A stretch of DNA of 64,000 nt from Desulfogranum japonicum DSM 18378 (GCF_000429945.1 NZ_AUCV01000001.1:62001-126000), one strand, 5' to 3'; positions 43,670-52,747 are shown, counted from the first letter of the stretch. Program-made: numbers and translations. Notes: generated by a model from the sequence alone, not told the origin.

Positions 43670-44980
43670 TCAGTTTTCCTCAATGCGTGCTCTGAAGCGT
43701 TGGAGCTGTTTTTCTCGTATATGGTCAAGGTTGAGATGGTAAATATCTGCAGGAAAAAGAAAGGCGGCGACCCCTGTATCAAAGATGCGCTTCACTTCGT
43801 ATTCGTCGTGTGCTACATCGCGTTGGTACATGTAATTGAGATAGGATCTGTTTGTGTGTATGATGAACTCGACCCGCATGCCTCCAAGTCTTGCGAAAAA
43901 TTTGAGCATGGGGGTGTTTGCTGAGCTCCCTGTTGCTGTGCTGGTGTATGCTCCTCCGGTCAGGGTGTCGGAAATGTCTTCAAGTGTCATGAATGAGTCG
44001 GCTTTGGCCGCGCACCTGGTGAGGTGTCTGAGAAATCTTTTTACATCCGTGACGGAGTTGAGTACGGCCATGAGGCCCAGTTCGTCGTCTACGGCTGCTG
44101 CAGGGTTCTTTTCATTTTTTCTTAAAAGTTTGATGACTTTCGCCTCAGGAGGTTTTTTGCGTATAGTGACGTAGATAGGGATTTCTTTGCCTCTATCCTG
44201 GAAAAGCCTGCGTTTTATAAGCGTAAGTTTTTCGCCGCTTCTGAGAGTGGTTTGCTCGGCCTGTCCAGGGGTGATGATTGATACGCTTGTGCAGCTGAAA
44301 TCTTCGGTGGCGTGCCTGGAGTGAAGATACGCTATGTCCATATCTCCGATTTTCAAAGTTGGGCTCCATACATACATGTTGAGGAAATCGATGAAGTCGG
44401 AAAATTTCTCTGTGATCTTTGTTTCTCGTTCCCGCTGGTCTATTGAGCCGGCAAGACCCATGAGGGCTAATTTACGCTTAGCTTCAAATCTTGCCTTCTT
44501 GTGAAAGCGATCGTCGAATAAGTAGAGAAGCAGGGTGACCGGTTCGGTTGCCGATTCAATCTCGTTGGTTGTTTCCAGGTGAGCGCTGTATGGTGATAAC
44601 ACTTTTGAGCGAAGGGACTGGATGACATCATCAGCTGTTCTTGCGTAGTCTTTTAGGCGGCGAGATATTTCTGAATCGTGACCAGCTATGCCGAACATGT
44701 TGCTCAGTAGAATGTGTGAGCGGACAATGGCTTGTTTTTTGAGTCCCTGGTCTTGGAGAAGAGCTGACGTTTCGCTGAAACTGTTTATGTCCAGGAGGTC
44801 GAAAATCTGATGTCGGACTGCTCGATATTTGGTTTTGAGCAGTTGGTCGTTTTGGAAAGCACGGAGCCATGATTTAGCCTCTTTGGAAAAAGGGCCAACC
44901 GGTGGGGTGTTTTCAATGGTGGCAAACGGACCGTTTTGCAGCATAGCCGAAAAGACAGATTTTTGATCTAGTATTCCCAT
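43670..44980 (-). CDS. Uncharacterised protein with possible divergent RelA/SpoT-like nucleotidyltransferase domain
   Basis: This 436-residue soluble protein has no signal or membrane segment and I do not recognise it as a named family. The C-terminal third resembles the (p)ppGpp synthetase fold by eye. TIRKKPPEAKVIKLL (273-286) parallels the basic ATP-binding stretch, DDELGLMAV (298-306) the catalytic DLxGIR segment with the Asp kept but Arg replaced by Met. MRVEFIIHTNRSYLNYM (368-384) parallels the VExQIRT motif with its Glu, and DVAHDEYE (388-395) the following AHxxYK. The N-terminal 260 residues show no domain I can name and lack an HD hydrolase motif. It stands alone between amt and a membrane protein gene. 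Function is unknown. Confidence 0.65.
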   Translation of the reverse strand: MGILDQKSVFSAMLQNGPFATIENTPPVGPFSKEAKSWLRAFQNDQLLKTKYRAVRHQIFDLLDINSFSETSALLQDQGLKKQAIVRSHILLSNMFGIAGHDSEISRRLKDYARTADDVIQSLRSKVLSPYSAHLETTNEIESATEPVTLLLYLFDDRFHKKARFEAKRKLALMGLAGSIDQRERETKITEKFSDFIDFLNMYVWSPTLKIGDMDIAYLHSRHATEDFSCTSVSIITPGQAEQTTLRSGEKLTLIKRRLFQDRGKEIPIYVTIRKKPPEAKVIKLLRKNEKNPAAAVDDELGLMAVLNSVTDVKRFLRHLTRCAAKADSFMTLEDISDTLTGGAYTSTATGSSANTPMLKFFARLGGMRVEFIIHTNRSYLNYMYQRDVAHDEYEVKRIFDTGVAAFLFPADIYHLNLDHIREKQLQRFRARIEEN

Positions 44981-45700
44981 ATGTACAGGTAAAAGGGGGT
45001 ATTTGTTGATTGGTGTTCGTCCGGAAGTGGTCTGGCCGGAGTGTTATTGCTTGTGTGGTTTCGTGTATTTTACGTTAGGTTATGAAAAGTAGCATTGTTT
45101 AGGCGGGTGTCCTTTCTGGTCAGTTTTGTGTTTGTGGTATGGCGCATCGGGCCTGAGGCGGTTGCGATGTTTTCTTTTTTTACCCGGAAACCAAACTCTG
45201 CGCAAGGGGTGAGGGGGGAGCTACCCTGCAGAGAGGAGGAGGGCAGGGTAGCTGTTGGAGGAGGCTTGTTTGGCAGTTCGTGGAGGAGGGAGACTCGCGC
45301 TGCCGGTAAGAATTGTACTGCTATGGAGTTTACTCTTTTTGGTTCGTGTTAGCCCGGTACCTGGTGTTGTACCGTTTGTTTTAATCTTAGCATGTCTTGT
45401 GCCAGAATGTTTTTTTCTTGAGCTATTTTTCTTAAGGTTCTGAAATTTAAGGGTATAATTACAGAGAAAGCTTTGGTGTGGTTTGAAAAGCGGCCGATTT
45501 CGTGCTTACATAATTGTTTGTTGTGCGAAAAGTGTAATACAGAAATGTATACATATTGCCTTGGGGCAGCTCTACGCATTTTGTATATGAAGAGTGAGCC
45601 TGGGGGAGAAAGAGTTTTTCACAAGAAGTTTTTTGCTTACCGTCGGTTGTGGAGTTATAATGGCACAAGAAAATCTTTTATTAATAGGTAGGTATAACAT
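44981..45700. other. Long intergenic region with one strong hairpin
   Basis: This 720-base stretch has only short frames without ribosome sites. Bases 45180-45340 are purine-rich on the plus strand and contain AGCTACCCTGC (45219-45229) with its perfect inverse at 45243-45253. No tRNA, known riboswitch consensus or MITE end was found. The last 40 bases hold the ribosome site of the next gene. Confidence 0.4.
45219..45253. repeat. 11-bp perfect inverted repeat in intergenic region
   Basis: AGCTACCCTGC and GCAGGGTAGCT flank 13 bases. It is stable enough to fold as RNA, but there is no T tract, and no adjacent gene end for it to terminate. It may be part of an unannotated small RNA. Confidence 0.4.
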
Positions 45701-46069
45701 ATGTTTGCAGACATTCTTGATTTTGTAAAAGGAATCTTCGCACCCATCGGAGAGGCGGTTGGTCCTTTTTTGGAGAAAATTCAGGTTGTTGAACAGATTA
45801 AAGAGGTAGATGCGGCAGGTCTGTTTACAAATCCCTGGTTTCTTGTACCATTTGTGGCTCTTGTGGGGTACATGCTATATAAGCTTGCCTGGAGAGATCT
45901 CATCATCCTCTCTCTGCTCATGGGGGTATGGTATTTCACTGGCACTGAATATATGCAGACCCTGGTCGTAGGAGATCAGCTAAACATACAAAGAATATTA
46001 CCGGTGTTGTTTGGTGGGGCCGGAGTATTAGGGTTTATCATTTACCTTCTTTTTGTCCGCAGTGACTGA
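45701..46069 (+). CDS. Small membrane protein of unknown function
   Basis: This 122-residue protein has an amphipathic N-terminus (1-45) and three membrane helices: WFLVPFVALVGYMLYKLAW, LIILSLLMGVWYFTG and ILPVLFGGAGVLGFIIYLLF. No catalytic motif is visible. AGGTAGGT lies 10 bases upstream of the ATG. It is 111 bases ahead of the cNMP/DUF4388 regulator on the same strand and could be co-transcribed. I do not recognise a named family. Confidence 0.65.
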   Translation: MFADILDFVKGIFAPIGEAVGPFLEKIQVVEQIKEVDAAGLFTNPWFLVPFVALVGYMLYKLAWRDLIILSLLMGVWYFTGTEYMQTLVVGDQLNIQRILPVLFGGAGVLGFIIYLLFVRSD

Positions 46070-46180
46070 TGAACATTTTTGTAAGACGTTTGCCGCTAGA
46101 ATTTTTAACTTTTGGCAACTTCGGCTGGCTGCACCATTCGGGGCTGCCAGCATCAGATGGAATATCGGAGTAGATCCTTT

Positions 46181-47278
46181 ATGATAGGCAGTGGAACTGG
46201 CACTAAAGAATTTCGTGATGCTATTTTTATAATTACAGAAGAGCGCTCATGTCCGATTTATAATGTTGGTGAAGAGTTTAAGGTTGAGGGCATGGGGGTG
46301 ACAGTTCCTGAAGCCAAGCCAACCTGCTTGAAGCTGGCTGGCGAGCTCATAAAAATTGTTTCAACGCGCCAGACCTATGAACGTTTTTCGCCACAGGGGG
46401 TACAGCGGACAAAGTTTGACTGCGGCGGGTGTTCCGGGCTTATTCGTTTTGAGTTTAAAAAGGAGCGTGAGTTTTCAACTGTTCAGATGAAGCTGCTGGC
46501 AGCAGCTGAATTACGGGAACGCATGCGGCATGTTGATCAGTTTTTTAATATCCTCAGAGGGCTTGAGATATTTGAGCCACTGGATGAAGACAGCTTGCGG
46601 GATCTCTCTGCTTTGCTAAAACTGCAGTCCTATAAGGGCAACAAGGTTATTCTTAAAAAGGGTGACCCCGGAACAAGCCTTTATATTATCGTTGAGGGGA
46701 AAGTCGCCATAATTGGCGAGGATAATGTGGTTCTTTCGGAAATAGGTGTGGGCGGTATCTTTGGCGAAATGAGCCTGCTTTCAGGGGAGCCTGTTACCAC
46801 GAGTGTGTATTCAAAAGAAAAGACAAAGCTTGCCAGCCTGTCCAGTAAGGATTTCAAACATATTCTCAACAAGTTTCCTGTTCTTCAGGTCTTTTTCTAC
46901 AGGCTGCTCGTCGAACGTGCCCAGGCAAATACTATGAAAGCAGGCAACATCAGTTCCGGAATGACAGGCAGGCTGTCTGATATTCATACTGTTGAGCTGT
47001 TTCAGTTGATTAATTCCAGTGCAAAGACAGGGCGGGTCGATCTGATTCTTGAAGGTGGAAAAGCAGAAGTTGTCTTTTATGAAGGTGAACTCCTGAAAGT
47101 TACCTATGGCATTAAGCAAGGTAAGGAAGCATTTTTTGACATTCTCAGCAAAACAGATGGAACTTTCACCTTTACCTCCGGTATATCGGAGCAGGAAAAG
47201 GAACTCCCGGTCATACGCGGATTTATGGGGTTGATCATGGAAGGCATGCGGCGTATTGATGAAAATGCAGCCTCTTGA
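46181..47278 (+). CDS. Cyclic-nucleotide-binding regulator with TIGR04076-like N-terminus and DUF4388 C-terminus
   Basis: The start is ATG 46181, with GGAG at 46167-46170; the open frame from 46112 has no ribosome site. The 365-residue product has three parts. Residues 15-95 resemble the TIGR04076 cysteine-containing family (CPIYNVGEEFKVEG, CGGCSGLIRFEF). Residues 120-245 form a cNMP-binding beta-barrel with ILKKGDPGTSLYIIVEGKVAI and IFGEMSLLSGEPVTTSVYS. Residues 265-355 form a DUF4388 domain (LSDIHTVELFQLINSSAKTGRVDL). There is no DNA-binding helix-turn-helix, so it is probably a signalling adaptor rather than a CRP-type transcription factor. Confidence 0.8.
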   Translation: MIGSGTGTKEFRDAIFIITEERSCPIYNVGEEFKVEGMGVTVPEAKPTCLKLAGELIKIVSTRQTYERFSPQGVQRTKFDCGGCSGLIRFEFKKEREFSTVQMKLLAAAELRERMRHVDQFFNILRGLEIFEPLDEDSLRDLSALLKLQSYKGNKVILKKGDPGTSLYIIVEGKVAIIGEDNVVLSEIGVGGIFGEMSLLSGEPVTTSVYSKEKTKLASLSSKDFKHILNKFPVLQVFFYRLLVERAQANTMKAGNISSGMTGRLSDIHTVELFQLINSSAKTGRVDLILEGGKAEVVFYEGELLKVTYGIKQGKEAFFDILSKTDGTFTFTSGISEQEKELPVIRGFMGLIMEGMRRIDENAAS

Positions 47279-47494
47279 GTATCTGGTTTATAGTTGAAAT
47301 GTGAATGGTTGTACTGGTTGGTGGCGGTTCATGAATTTATGCTCGACGGTAAGCACAGACTCCGATATCAATTCTATGCCTGCGCTTACCCGAACTTGAC
47401 TGACATCCTTACTTTTGGTGACAAGAACCGTTACCAATACAGGGAGATTGTCAATCCAAACCATGTCCCCTGCAAGTGGTTACGAGATTTTTTC

Positions 47495-48706
47495 TCATGC
47501 CATTTTGGAAAAAATCAGACATGCGTTGGTGCCCCCGAAACCATAGCTGTTACTCATGACAGTGTTCAGTTGCATGTCTTGATTTTCGAGCAGAATATTA
47601 GCGTTGCCTGCCTCTGGATCAAGCTCTTCGATGTTAGCAGAGCCACAGGCGAAACCATTCTGGAGCATAATCAGACTGTATATCGCCTCATGAACACCGG
47701 CAGCCCCTAGGCTGTGTCCGGACAGCGCTTTGGTTGAGCTTATAGGCGGAGTGTTTTTTCCAAACACTTCACTGATTGCCTGTAGTTCAACCATATCTCC
47801 AATGGGAGTGGATGTGCCGTGAGCATTGATATAGTCAACGCTTTTGTCCGTCATGGCTAAAGCCATGCGAATGCAGCGTACAGCTCCTTCTCCAGAAGGG
47901 GTAACCATTTCATAGCCATCGGCAGTGGCACCATAGCCTATAATTTCCCCTAAAATGTTTGCTCCCCGTTTTCTGGCCCTTTCCAGTTCTTCGACCACTA
48001 CGATGCCGGCGCCATTGGCAACAACAAAACCATCCCTGTTGAGATCATAAGGGCGGGAAGCCGTTTGTGGGGAATGGTTAAATTTTGTGGAAAGAGCGCC
48101 CATGGAATCAAACATTGCGGTCTGTGTCCAATGTTCCTCGTCCGAACCTCCGGCAAAAATTATATCCTGTTTGCCGAGTTGGATCTGTTCCAATGCCGCT
48201 CCTATACAATGTGCACCTGTAGCACATGCAGACGAAATGGAATAGCATAACCCCTTAATATGGAAGGCATTGGTCAAGCAGGCGGAAACCGTGGAACTCA
48301 TAGTTCTTGGAACCATGAAGGGGCTGAGTCGTTTCAGACCTTTTTTTCGCATAATGTCAGCCGTAGCAACGACATTTTCGGCTGAAGTTCCTCCTGAGCC
48401 GATTATCAGGCCGGTTCGAGGATCGCTCACCTCTTCAGTGCTCAATCCTGCATGGTCGATGGCCTGTTTCATGGCAATGGCTGCATAGGCGGCAGCGTTG
48501 CCCATGAATCGGAGCTGCTTTTTATCGATCAGTTTTTTTACATCTATGGTGGTAAATGCACCTACCTGGGATCGCAGCCCGATCTCCTGGTACTGCGGGT
48601 GATAAGCAATACCGCTTTTGGAGGTTTCGAGGGAGGTTTGCACTTCCCGTACAGTATTTCCGAGGGATGATACAATGCCCATCCCGGTTATAACAGCGCG
48701 TTTCAT
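47495..48706 (-). CDS. fabB: Beta-ketoacyl-ACP synthase I
   Basis: This 403-residue condensing enzyme aligns with FabB over its length: [17 protein letters not shown], active-site Cys161 in [26 protein letters not shown], the histidine pair in [11 protein letters not shown] and [16 protein letters not shown], and the C-terminal [12 protein letters not shown]. FabB elongates acyl chains in fatty acid synthesis and is needed for unsaturated fatty acids together with FabA (family knowledge); no fabA is in the window. It lies 12 bases downstream of the SDR gene on the same strand. No clear Shine-Dalgarno precedes the ATG, suggesting coupling to the upstream gene. Confidence 0.93.
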   Translation of the reverse strand: MKRAVITGMGIVSSLGNTVREVQTSLETSKSGIAYHPQYQEIGLRSQVGAFTTIDVKKLIDKKQLRFMGNAAAYAAIAMKQAIDHAGLSTEEVSDPRTGLIIGSGGTSAENVVATADIMRKKGLKRLSPFMVPRTMSSTVSACLTNAFHIKGLCYSISSACATGAHCIGAALEQIQLGKQDIIFAGGSDEEHWTQTAMFDSMGALSTKFNHSPQTASRPYDLNRDGFVVANGAGIVVVEELERARKRGANILGEIIGYGATADGYEMVTPSGEGAVRCIRMALAMTDKSVDYINAHGTSTPIGDMVELQAISEVFGKNTPPISSTKALSGHSLGAAGVHEAIYSLIMLQNGFACGSANIEELDPEAGNANILLENQDMQLNTVMSNSYGFGGTNACLIFSKMA

Positions 48707-48718
48707 GGGAATTTGATA

Positions 48719-49471
48719 TTATGTTCTGTGAATGGCTAATGGGCCACAGCTTTGACAGGTGGGCATCAGCTCAATGGTATTAATGTTGATGTGTGAAGGC
48801 ATTGATGCTGCCCAAAAAACGCATTCGGCAATATCTGCAGGCGTGATGGGCTTTGTTCCTTTGTATACATCATCGGCCTGTTCCACGTTGCCATGGAAAC
48901 GGACAATGGAGAATTCGCTTTCAGCCAGTCCGGGTTCGATATTGGTTACACGTACTTGTGTGTGCACAAGATCTGTCAGCAGGTTGCGGGAAAATTGTTT
49001 GACAAAGGCTTTGGTTGCACCGTAGGTGTTGCCTCCAGGGTATGGATAATTTCCGGCAATGGATCCCATATTGATAATGTGTCCGCTATTTCGTTCAACC
49101 ATGTGGGGAAGAACGCACCGTGTCAGATAGAGTAGTCCCTTAATATTGGTATCTACCATGGTTTCCCAGTCTTCTATGTTGCATTCGTGGGCTTTTTCAA
49201 GGCCTAGAGCCAGACCGGCATTATTGAAGAGTACATCAATGTTACGGAACTCATCGGGCAGATTCTTGACAAACTCTTCCACCTGATGTTGATCGCGTAC
49301 ATCGAGTTGGGCCTCATATATTGGTACTTCAGGATGTTGCTGACTGAAATTCTGCAGACGTTCACATCTGCGACCAGTGATAATCAGTTTCCAACCCTCT
49401 CGGGCAAAGCGTTCAGCGCACGCTTGGCCAAATCCGGAGGTCGCGCCGGTAATGAGTATGTTTTTTTTCAT
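48719..49471 (-). CDS. Short-chain dehydrogenase/reductase (YdfG-like)
   Basis: This 250-residue NADP-type SDR has TGATSGFGQACAERF for cofactor binding, RR at the end of the second strand (GRRCERL), NNAGLALGLEKAH, and catalytic Ser with YGATKAFV (Tyr-x3-Lys). Closest in pattern to E. coli YdfG, which oxidises L-allo-threonine, serine and related 3-hydroxy acids and reduces malonic semialdehyde. EDWETMVDTNIKGLLYLTR, NIEPGLAESEFS and HININTIELMP are shared with that subfamily. GGGAG lies about 12 bases before the ATG. It precedes fabB in what looks like a two-gene operon. Confidence 0.88.
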   Translation of the reverse strand: MKKNILITGATSGFGQACAERFAREGWKLIITGRRCERLQNFSQQHPEVPIYEAQLDVRDQHQVEEFVKNLPDEFRNIDVLFNNAGLALGLEKAHECNIEDWETMVDTNIKGLLYLTRCVLPHMVERNSGHIINMGSIAGNYPYPGGNTYGATKAFVKQFSRNLLTDLVHTQVRVTNIEPGLAESEFSIVRFHGNVEQADDVYKGTKPITPADIAECVFWAASMPSHININTIELMPTCQSCGPLAIHRT

Positions 49472-49873
49472 TGTATATCGATGCTCCCTGGAGATCGTTA
49501 TGTTGTAACAAGGAGTTAAGCATTGTTGTATCTCAAGTGGTCTTTGCCTGCAACTGTGTTTTACAGGCGGTGTATTTTAACAGATAACTGATTTTGCTGC
49601 CACTGTCCCATTGGTTTAATAACTGATATGAGTGAATGTGTATAATTTAGGCTTGAGTTTCTTGGCTTACTGGTATTTATTTAAAGTATAAATTTTTGAA
49701 TTACACAGAGTTGTCTTAGAGGCAACCTTTGGGGCTGTTTTGACAGGAATAATTCATAGGACTTCGTGTGCGTACTATTTTTGTCTAATCTCCCCAGACA
49801 CTGCCTGTATGGTGTTATGAAGAAGTGTTGCATACGAGAGATTTGTTGGTTGATAAAATAAAAAGGAGGGAAT
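49472..49873. other. Intergenic region upstream of the first omptin gene
   Basis: This 402-base region holds the divergent promoters of the SDR gene and omptin 1. Bases 49645-49690 (around TTCTTGGCTTACTGGTATTT) are similar to 51055-51092 upstream of omptin 2, so the omptin duplication included upstream DNA. Otherwise nothing was recognised. Confidence 0.5.
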
Positions 49874-50869
49874 ATGAGAAAAAACATGCAGCGGTCTTTG
49901 ATTGTTTCAGGATGCGCTTTGCTCGGAATGCTCATCACACAGCCTGTGATGGCTTCTGGAACGATGAATTCCGAGCAGCAGACCAAAGGTAATACCACTG
50001 TCAAGGTGAATGACCTGAAGATTGAAGTCGAAGGTCGAATTGGGTTGGGATACCTGAACGGTGAATCCAATGAGTTGGTGTACAACGATGATGGTTCCAA
50101 GCTTAGCCAGCTCATCTGGAAAATAGACAATGTATTCATGCTGAACCTCGGCGGTTCCATCAAGCCTGCATCTTGGATCAAGTTCAATGCTGATGTCTGG
50201 GTGGCCTTGAATGATGGTGACAATACCATGGATGACTATGACTGGTTTGTCACTGGCTGGGATTGGACCCATTGGTCCCACCATGAAGAGGTAAGCCTGG
50301 AAACCGGTCTGATGTTCGATATCAATGCGGAAGTACCATTCTACTCACATCAGAACACTACGTTTTCTGCCCTTGTGGGTGTAAAACGAGATAACTGGGA
50401 ATGGGAGGCACGTGGAGGAAGATACGTATATTCGAGCTATTATCTGTATGATACTGTAGGAGAATTTCCTGCAGGTGAACTTGGTATCACCTATGAGCAA
50501 ACATGGACTGCACCGTATATCGGAGTTGCTTTTTATTCCATGCTTACAAACTGGGATATTTCTGGCCGTGTAATATTCTCACCATTGGTGGATGCAGAAT
50601 CTGAAGATACCCACCATATGAGGGATCTCTTTATTGAAGATGACTTCGATACCAGCTGGATGTGGGCGGCTGATCTTGCTATCACCTACAAATTTCAACC
50701 GAATTGGGGGATTACCGGCTTGCTGAGCTATCAGTACTACGACGAAGCCAGTGGTTCATCAACCTACACAGATTTGACAACCGGTCAGGCGTATCATTAT
50801 TCGTATGACATTGCAGGTGCAGACCATACTGCCACCATGTTGTCTGTCCGTATGGATTATACTTTCTGA
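49874..50869 (+). CDS. Omptin-family outer-membrane protease (copy 1)
   Basis: This 331-residue protein has a signal peptide (to about MAS, residue 28) and a 10-strand beta-barrel pattern ending in an aromatic (DYTF). It matches the omptin layout: NELVYNDDGSKLSQLIWK, the acidic active-site pair Asp121 and Asp123 in MDDYDW, and the Asp245-Thr-His247 that corresponds to Asp-x-His of OmpT. ARGGRYVYSS is also family-typical. The catalytic residues are retained, so activity is likely. Omptins cut proteins and peptides at the cell surface, usually next to basic residues, and bind LPS (family knowledge). AGGAGGG precedes the ATG. A second copy of the same length follows after 485 bases. Confidence 0.9.
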   Translation: MRKNMQRSLIVSGCALLGMLITQPVMASGTMNSEQQTKGNTTVKVNDLKIEVEGRIGLGYLNGESNELVYNDDGSKLSQLIWKIDNVFMLNLGGSIKPASWIKFNADVWVALNDGDNTMDDYDWFVTGWDWTHWSHHEEVSLETGLMFDINAEVPFYSHQNTTFSALVGVKRDNWEWEARGGRYVYSSYYLYDTVGEFPAGELGITYEQTWTAPYIGVAFYSMLTNWDISGRVIFSPLVDAESEDTHHMRDLFIEDDFDTSWMWAADLAITYKFQPNWGITGLLSYQYYDEASGSSTYTDLTTGQAYHYSYDIAGADHTATMLSVRMDYTF

Positions 50870-50899
50870 TTCAGGGGAATCTATCCCTGTCTGTAGTCT

Positions 50900-50946
50900 A
50901 TAAGGCGGAGTCTCCTTTGGTTTTGGGAGCTCCGCTTATTTCTTTT
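50900..50946 (+). terminator. Rho-independent terminator of omptin 1
   Basis: ATAAGGCGGAGTCTCC and GGGAGCTCCGCTTAT form an imperfect 14-bp stem followed by TTTCTTTT, 31 bases after the stop codon. Confidence 0.85.
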
Positions 50947-51097
50947 GTACGCAGCCCTTATTTGTCCCTTTGGAACAGACCGGCCGGAAGGCTGCTATGG
51001 TTCGATTTTGTGTTGTATCCGGTATATGGCTCCGAATATAGGGATTTTTTCTTTGAATTTCTTGATCTGCTGGTATTTACTGAAAAGTAGAGTGAAG

Positions 51098-51259
51098 GTA
51101 ACTGCTCACAGTGCACCTGATCTATCCTCGATCAGCCAGCCTGGCTTACCTCTGATCCAATACGCTGTGCCAGCCTGCTTGTGAAAATCTCAGGCATCCT
51201 GTCACCCTTTACACATACAGGGAGTTTCAAATTTATCCATTTCCCTTATGGGTAGTCAC
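51098..51259. mobile_element. IS66-type MITE copy 3, with 8-bp target-site duplication
   Basis: This 162-bp element starts GTAACTGCTCACAG and ends, on the other strand, GTGACTACCCATAAG. It is flanked by GAGTGAAG at 51090-51097 and again at 51260-51267, a perfect 8-bp direct repeat. IS66-family elements have ends beginning GTAA and make 8-bp duplications, so this is best read as an IS66-type MITE. There is no ORF inside. It lies 95 bases upstream of the omptin 2 start. Confidence 0.92.
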
Positions 51260-51354
51260 GAGTGAAGAATTGTGTTTGGTCCGTGCATACCCAATGGGAA
51301 AAGCGTTGTCGAGAATGATGTATCTGTTTCAAGGAATATCTCTTAGGAGGGAAG

Positions 51355-52350
51355 ATGAAGAAAAAGATGCAGAAGTCATTGGCCGTTTTCGGGAGCATGC
51401 TGCTCGGTGCAGTTGTTGCTCAGCCTGTTTTGGCAGCAGGAACCGTGTCCCCGACTCAACAGGTGCAGGGAAATACGGTTGTTGATGTTAACTCAAATGT
51501 GATGGAAATAGAGGGCCGGTTGGGGCTTGGTTATCTCAACGGGGAATCCAACGAGCTGGTCTATAACGATGATGGGTCAAAATTGAGTCAACTTGTCTGG
51601 AAACTGGATAATATTTTCATGCTCAATGCCGGTGTTTCATTCAAACCGACTACCTGGATCAAATTCAACGCCGATATCTGGGTTGCCCTGAATGATGGTG
51701 ATAATACCATGGATGATTATGACTGGCTTGTCACGGGTTGGGATTATACCAATTGGTCTCACCATGAAGATGTTCCCCTGGAAAAAGGATTGATGTTTGA
51801 TATCAATGCTGAAGTACCATTTTATACATACCAGAATACGAGTTTTTCAGCCTTGATTGGTGTGAAGCACGATACCTGGGAATGGGAATCCTACGGTGGC
51901 CATTATGTGTACTCCACCTACTCTTTCCGTGATTCCTCACTGGATTTTGATCCAAATGATAAGATCATCACCTATGAACAGATGTGGACTGTCCCCTATA
52001 TAGGTCTTGCTTTTTATTCTGTGCTGACCAATTGGGATATTTCCGGGCGGGTAATTTTCTCACCGTTGGTTCAGGGAGAAGATGAGGATACACATCATTT
52101 GCGAGATCTGCTTTTTGAGGAGGATTTTGACAGCAGCTGGATGTGGGCAGCCGACCTGGCCATTACGTATAAATTCAGCCCAAACTGGGGGCTCACTGGT
52201 TTACTGAGCTATCAGTACTACGATGAAGCCAAAGGATCCACAACCATTACAGATCTGACCACAGGCCAAAAATATTATTATCCCGGAGATGCTGCCGGAG
52301 CAGATAATACAGCTACCATGCTTTCCCTTCGTTTGGATTACACTTTTTAG
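51355..52350 (+). CDS. Omptin-family outer-membrane protease (copy 2)
   Basis: This 331-residue paralogue of the preceding omptin has the same length and can be aligned without major gaps. It has a signal peptide cut near VLAAG, the acidic pair in MDDYDW and the Asp-Thr-His in DEDTHHLRD, so the active site is also complete. Differences cluster in the extracellular-loop regions, for example YSFRDSSLDFDPNDKI versus the matching loop in copy 1, and in the N-terminal 40 residues. This suggests different substrate preference. AGGAGGGAAG precedes the ATG. Its upstream region is interrupted by a MITE, so expression may differ from copy 1. A strong terminator follows. Confidence 0.9.
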   Translation: MKKKMQKSLAVFGSMLLGAVVAQPVLAAGTVSPTQQVQGNTVVDVNSNVMEIEGRLGLGYLNGESNELVYNDDGSKLSQLVWKLDNIFMLNAGVSFKPTTWIKFNADIWVALNDGDNTMDDYDWLVTGWDYTNWSHHEDVPLEKGLMFDINAEVPFYTYQNTSFSALIGVKHDTWEWESYGGHYVYSTYSFRDSSLDFDPNDKIITYEQMWTVPYIGLAFYSVLTNWDISGRVIFSPLVQGEDEDTHHLRDLLFEEDFDSSWMWAADLAITYKFSPNWGLTGLLSYQYYDEAKGSTTITDLTTGQKYYYPGDAAGADNTATMLSLRLDYTF

Positions 52351-52747
52351 ACAGTATATTTTCTCTGTTTGTTCTGTTGAGATCAGTATGAGAGGCGGAA
52401 ATCTTCTCCCGAAGGTTCCGCCTCTTTTTTTGTGTGAACGTTTTTCTTTTTGTCCTGTCGTTTCTCCATTTGACAGAATGAGTGAAGCTGGTCAATGTAG
52501 TTTAATTTCTTGGGAATAAAGCGGTTGCAAAAGCATGCTCGAGCATTATTGTCTTTTGATGATTTTCGTAATGATCTGCTACCGTGTTGAGAATCTTGCG
52601 AAAAAATATAATGTAAAATTTGACTGCGGCTGGATGCTCGGTACTTTGCGCTTCCTGCGAAATTACCAGTAAGCAACGAGTTGAAGTATAAGCTGGGGAT
52701 GGGAATTCCTCTGTTTCAGGATAGAAAACTGTAAAGGAGAAAGCAAC
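52351..52747. other. Intergenic region between omptin 2 and ferritin
   Basis: This 397-base region holds the omptin 2 terminator at 52392-52431. The rest should contain the ferritin promoter near 52650-52730, with a GGAG ribosome site just before the start. No other structure was recognised. Confidence 0.4.
52392..52431 (+). terminator. Rho-independent terminator of omptin 2
   Basis: GAGGCGGAA and TTCCGCCTC form a 9-bp stem followed by seven T, 41 bases after the stop codon. Confidence 0.9.

Larger units (their letters stand above)
50870..51354. other. Spacer between the omptin genes: terminator and MITE copy 3
   Basis: This 485-base gap holds the terminator of omptin 1 (50900-50946), a segment similar to the region upstream of omptin 1 (51055-51092), MITE copy 3 (51098-51259) with its 8-bp direct repeats, and the proximal promoter of omptin 2. 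Confidence 0.8.

Noticed and set aside
45180-45340. tRNA or c-di-GMP riboswitch in the purine-rich gap
   Set aside because: No cloverleaf, no T-loop GTTCGA motif and no GEMM consensus could be recognised.
45095-45352. 85-codon plus-strand frame in the 720-base gap
   Set aside because: No ribosome site; the frame runs through a purine-rich hairpin region and has no protein-like pattern.
49681-50229. 182-codon minus-strand frame opposite omptin 1
   Set aside because: It is antisense to a clear outer-membrane protein gene and has no family features.
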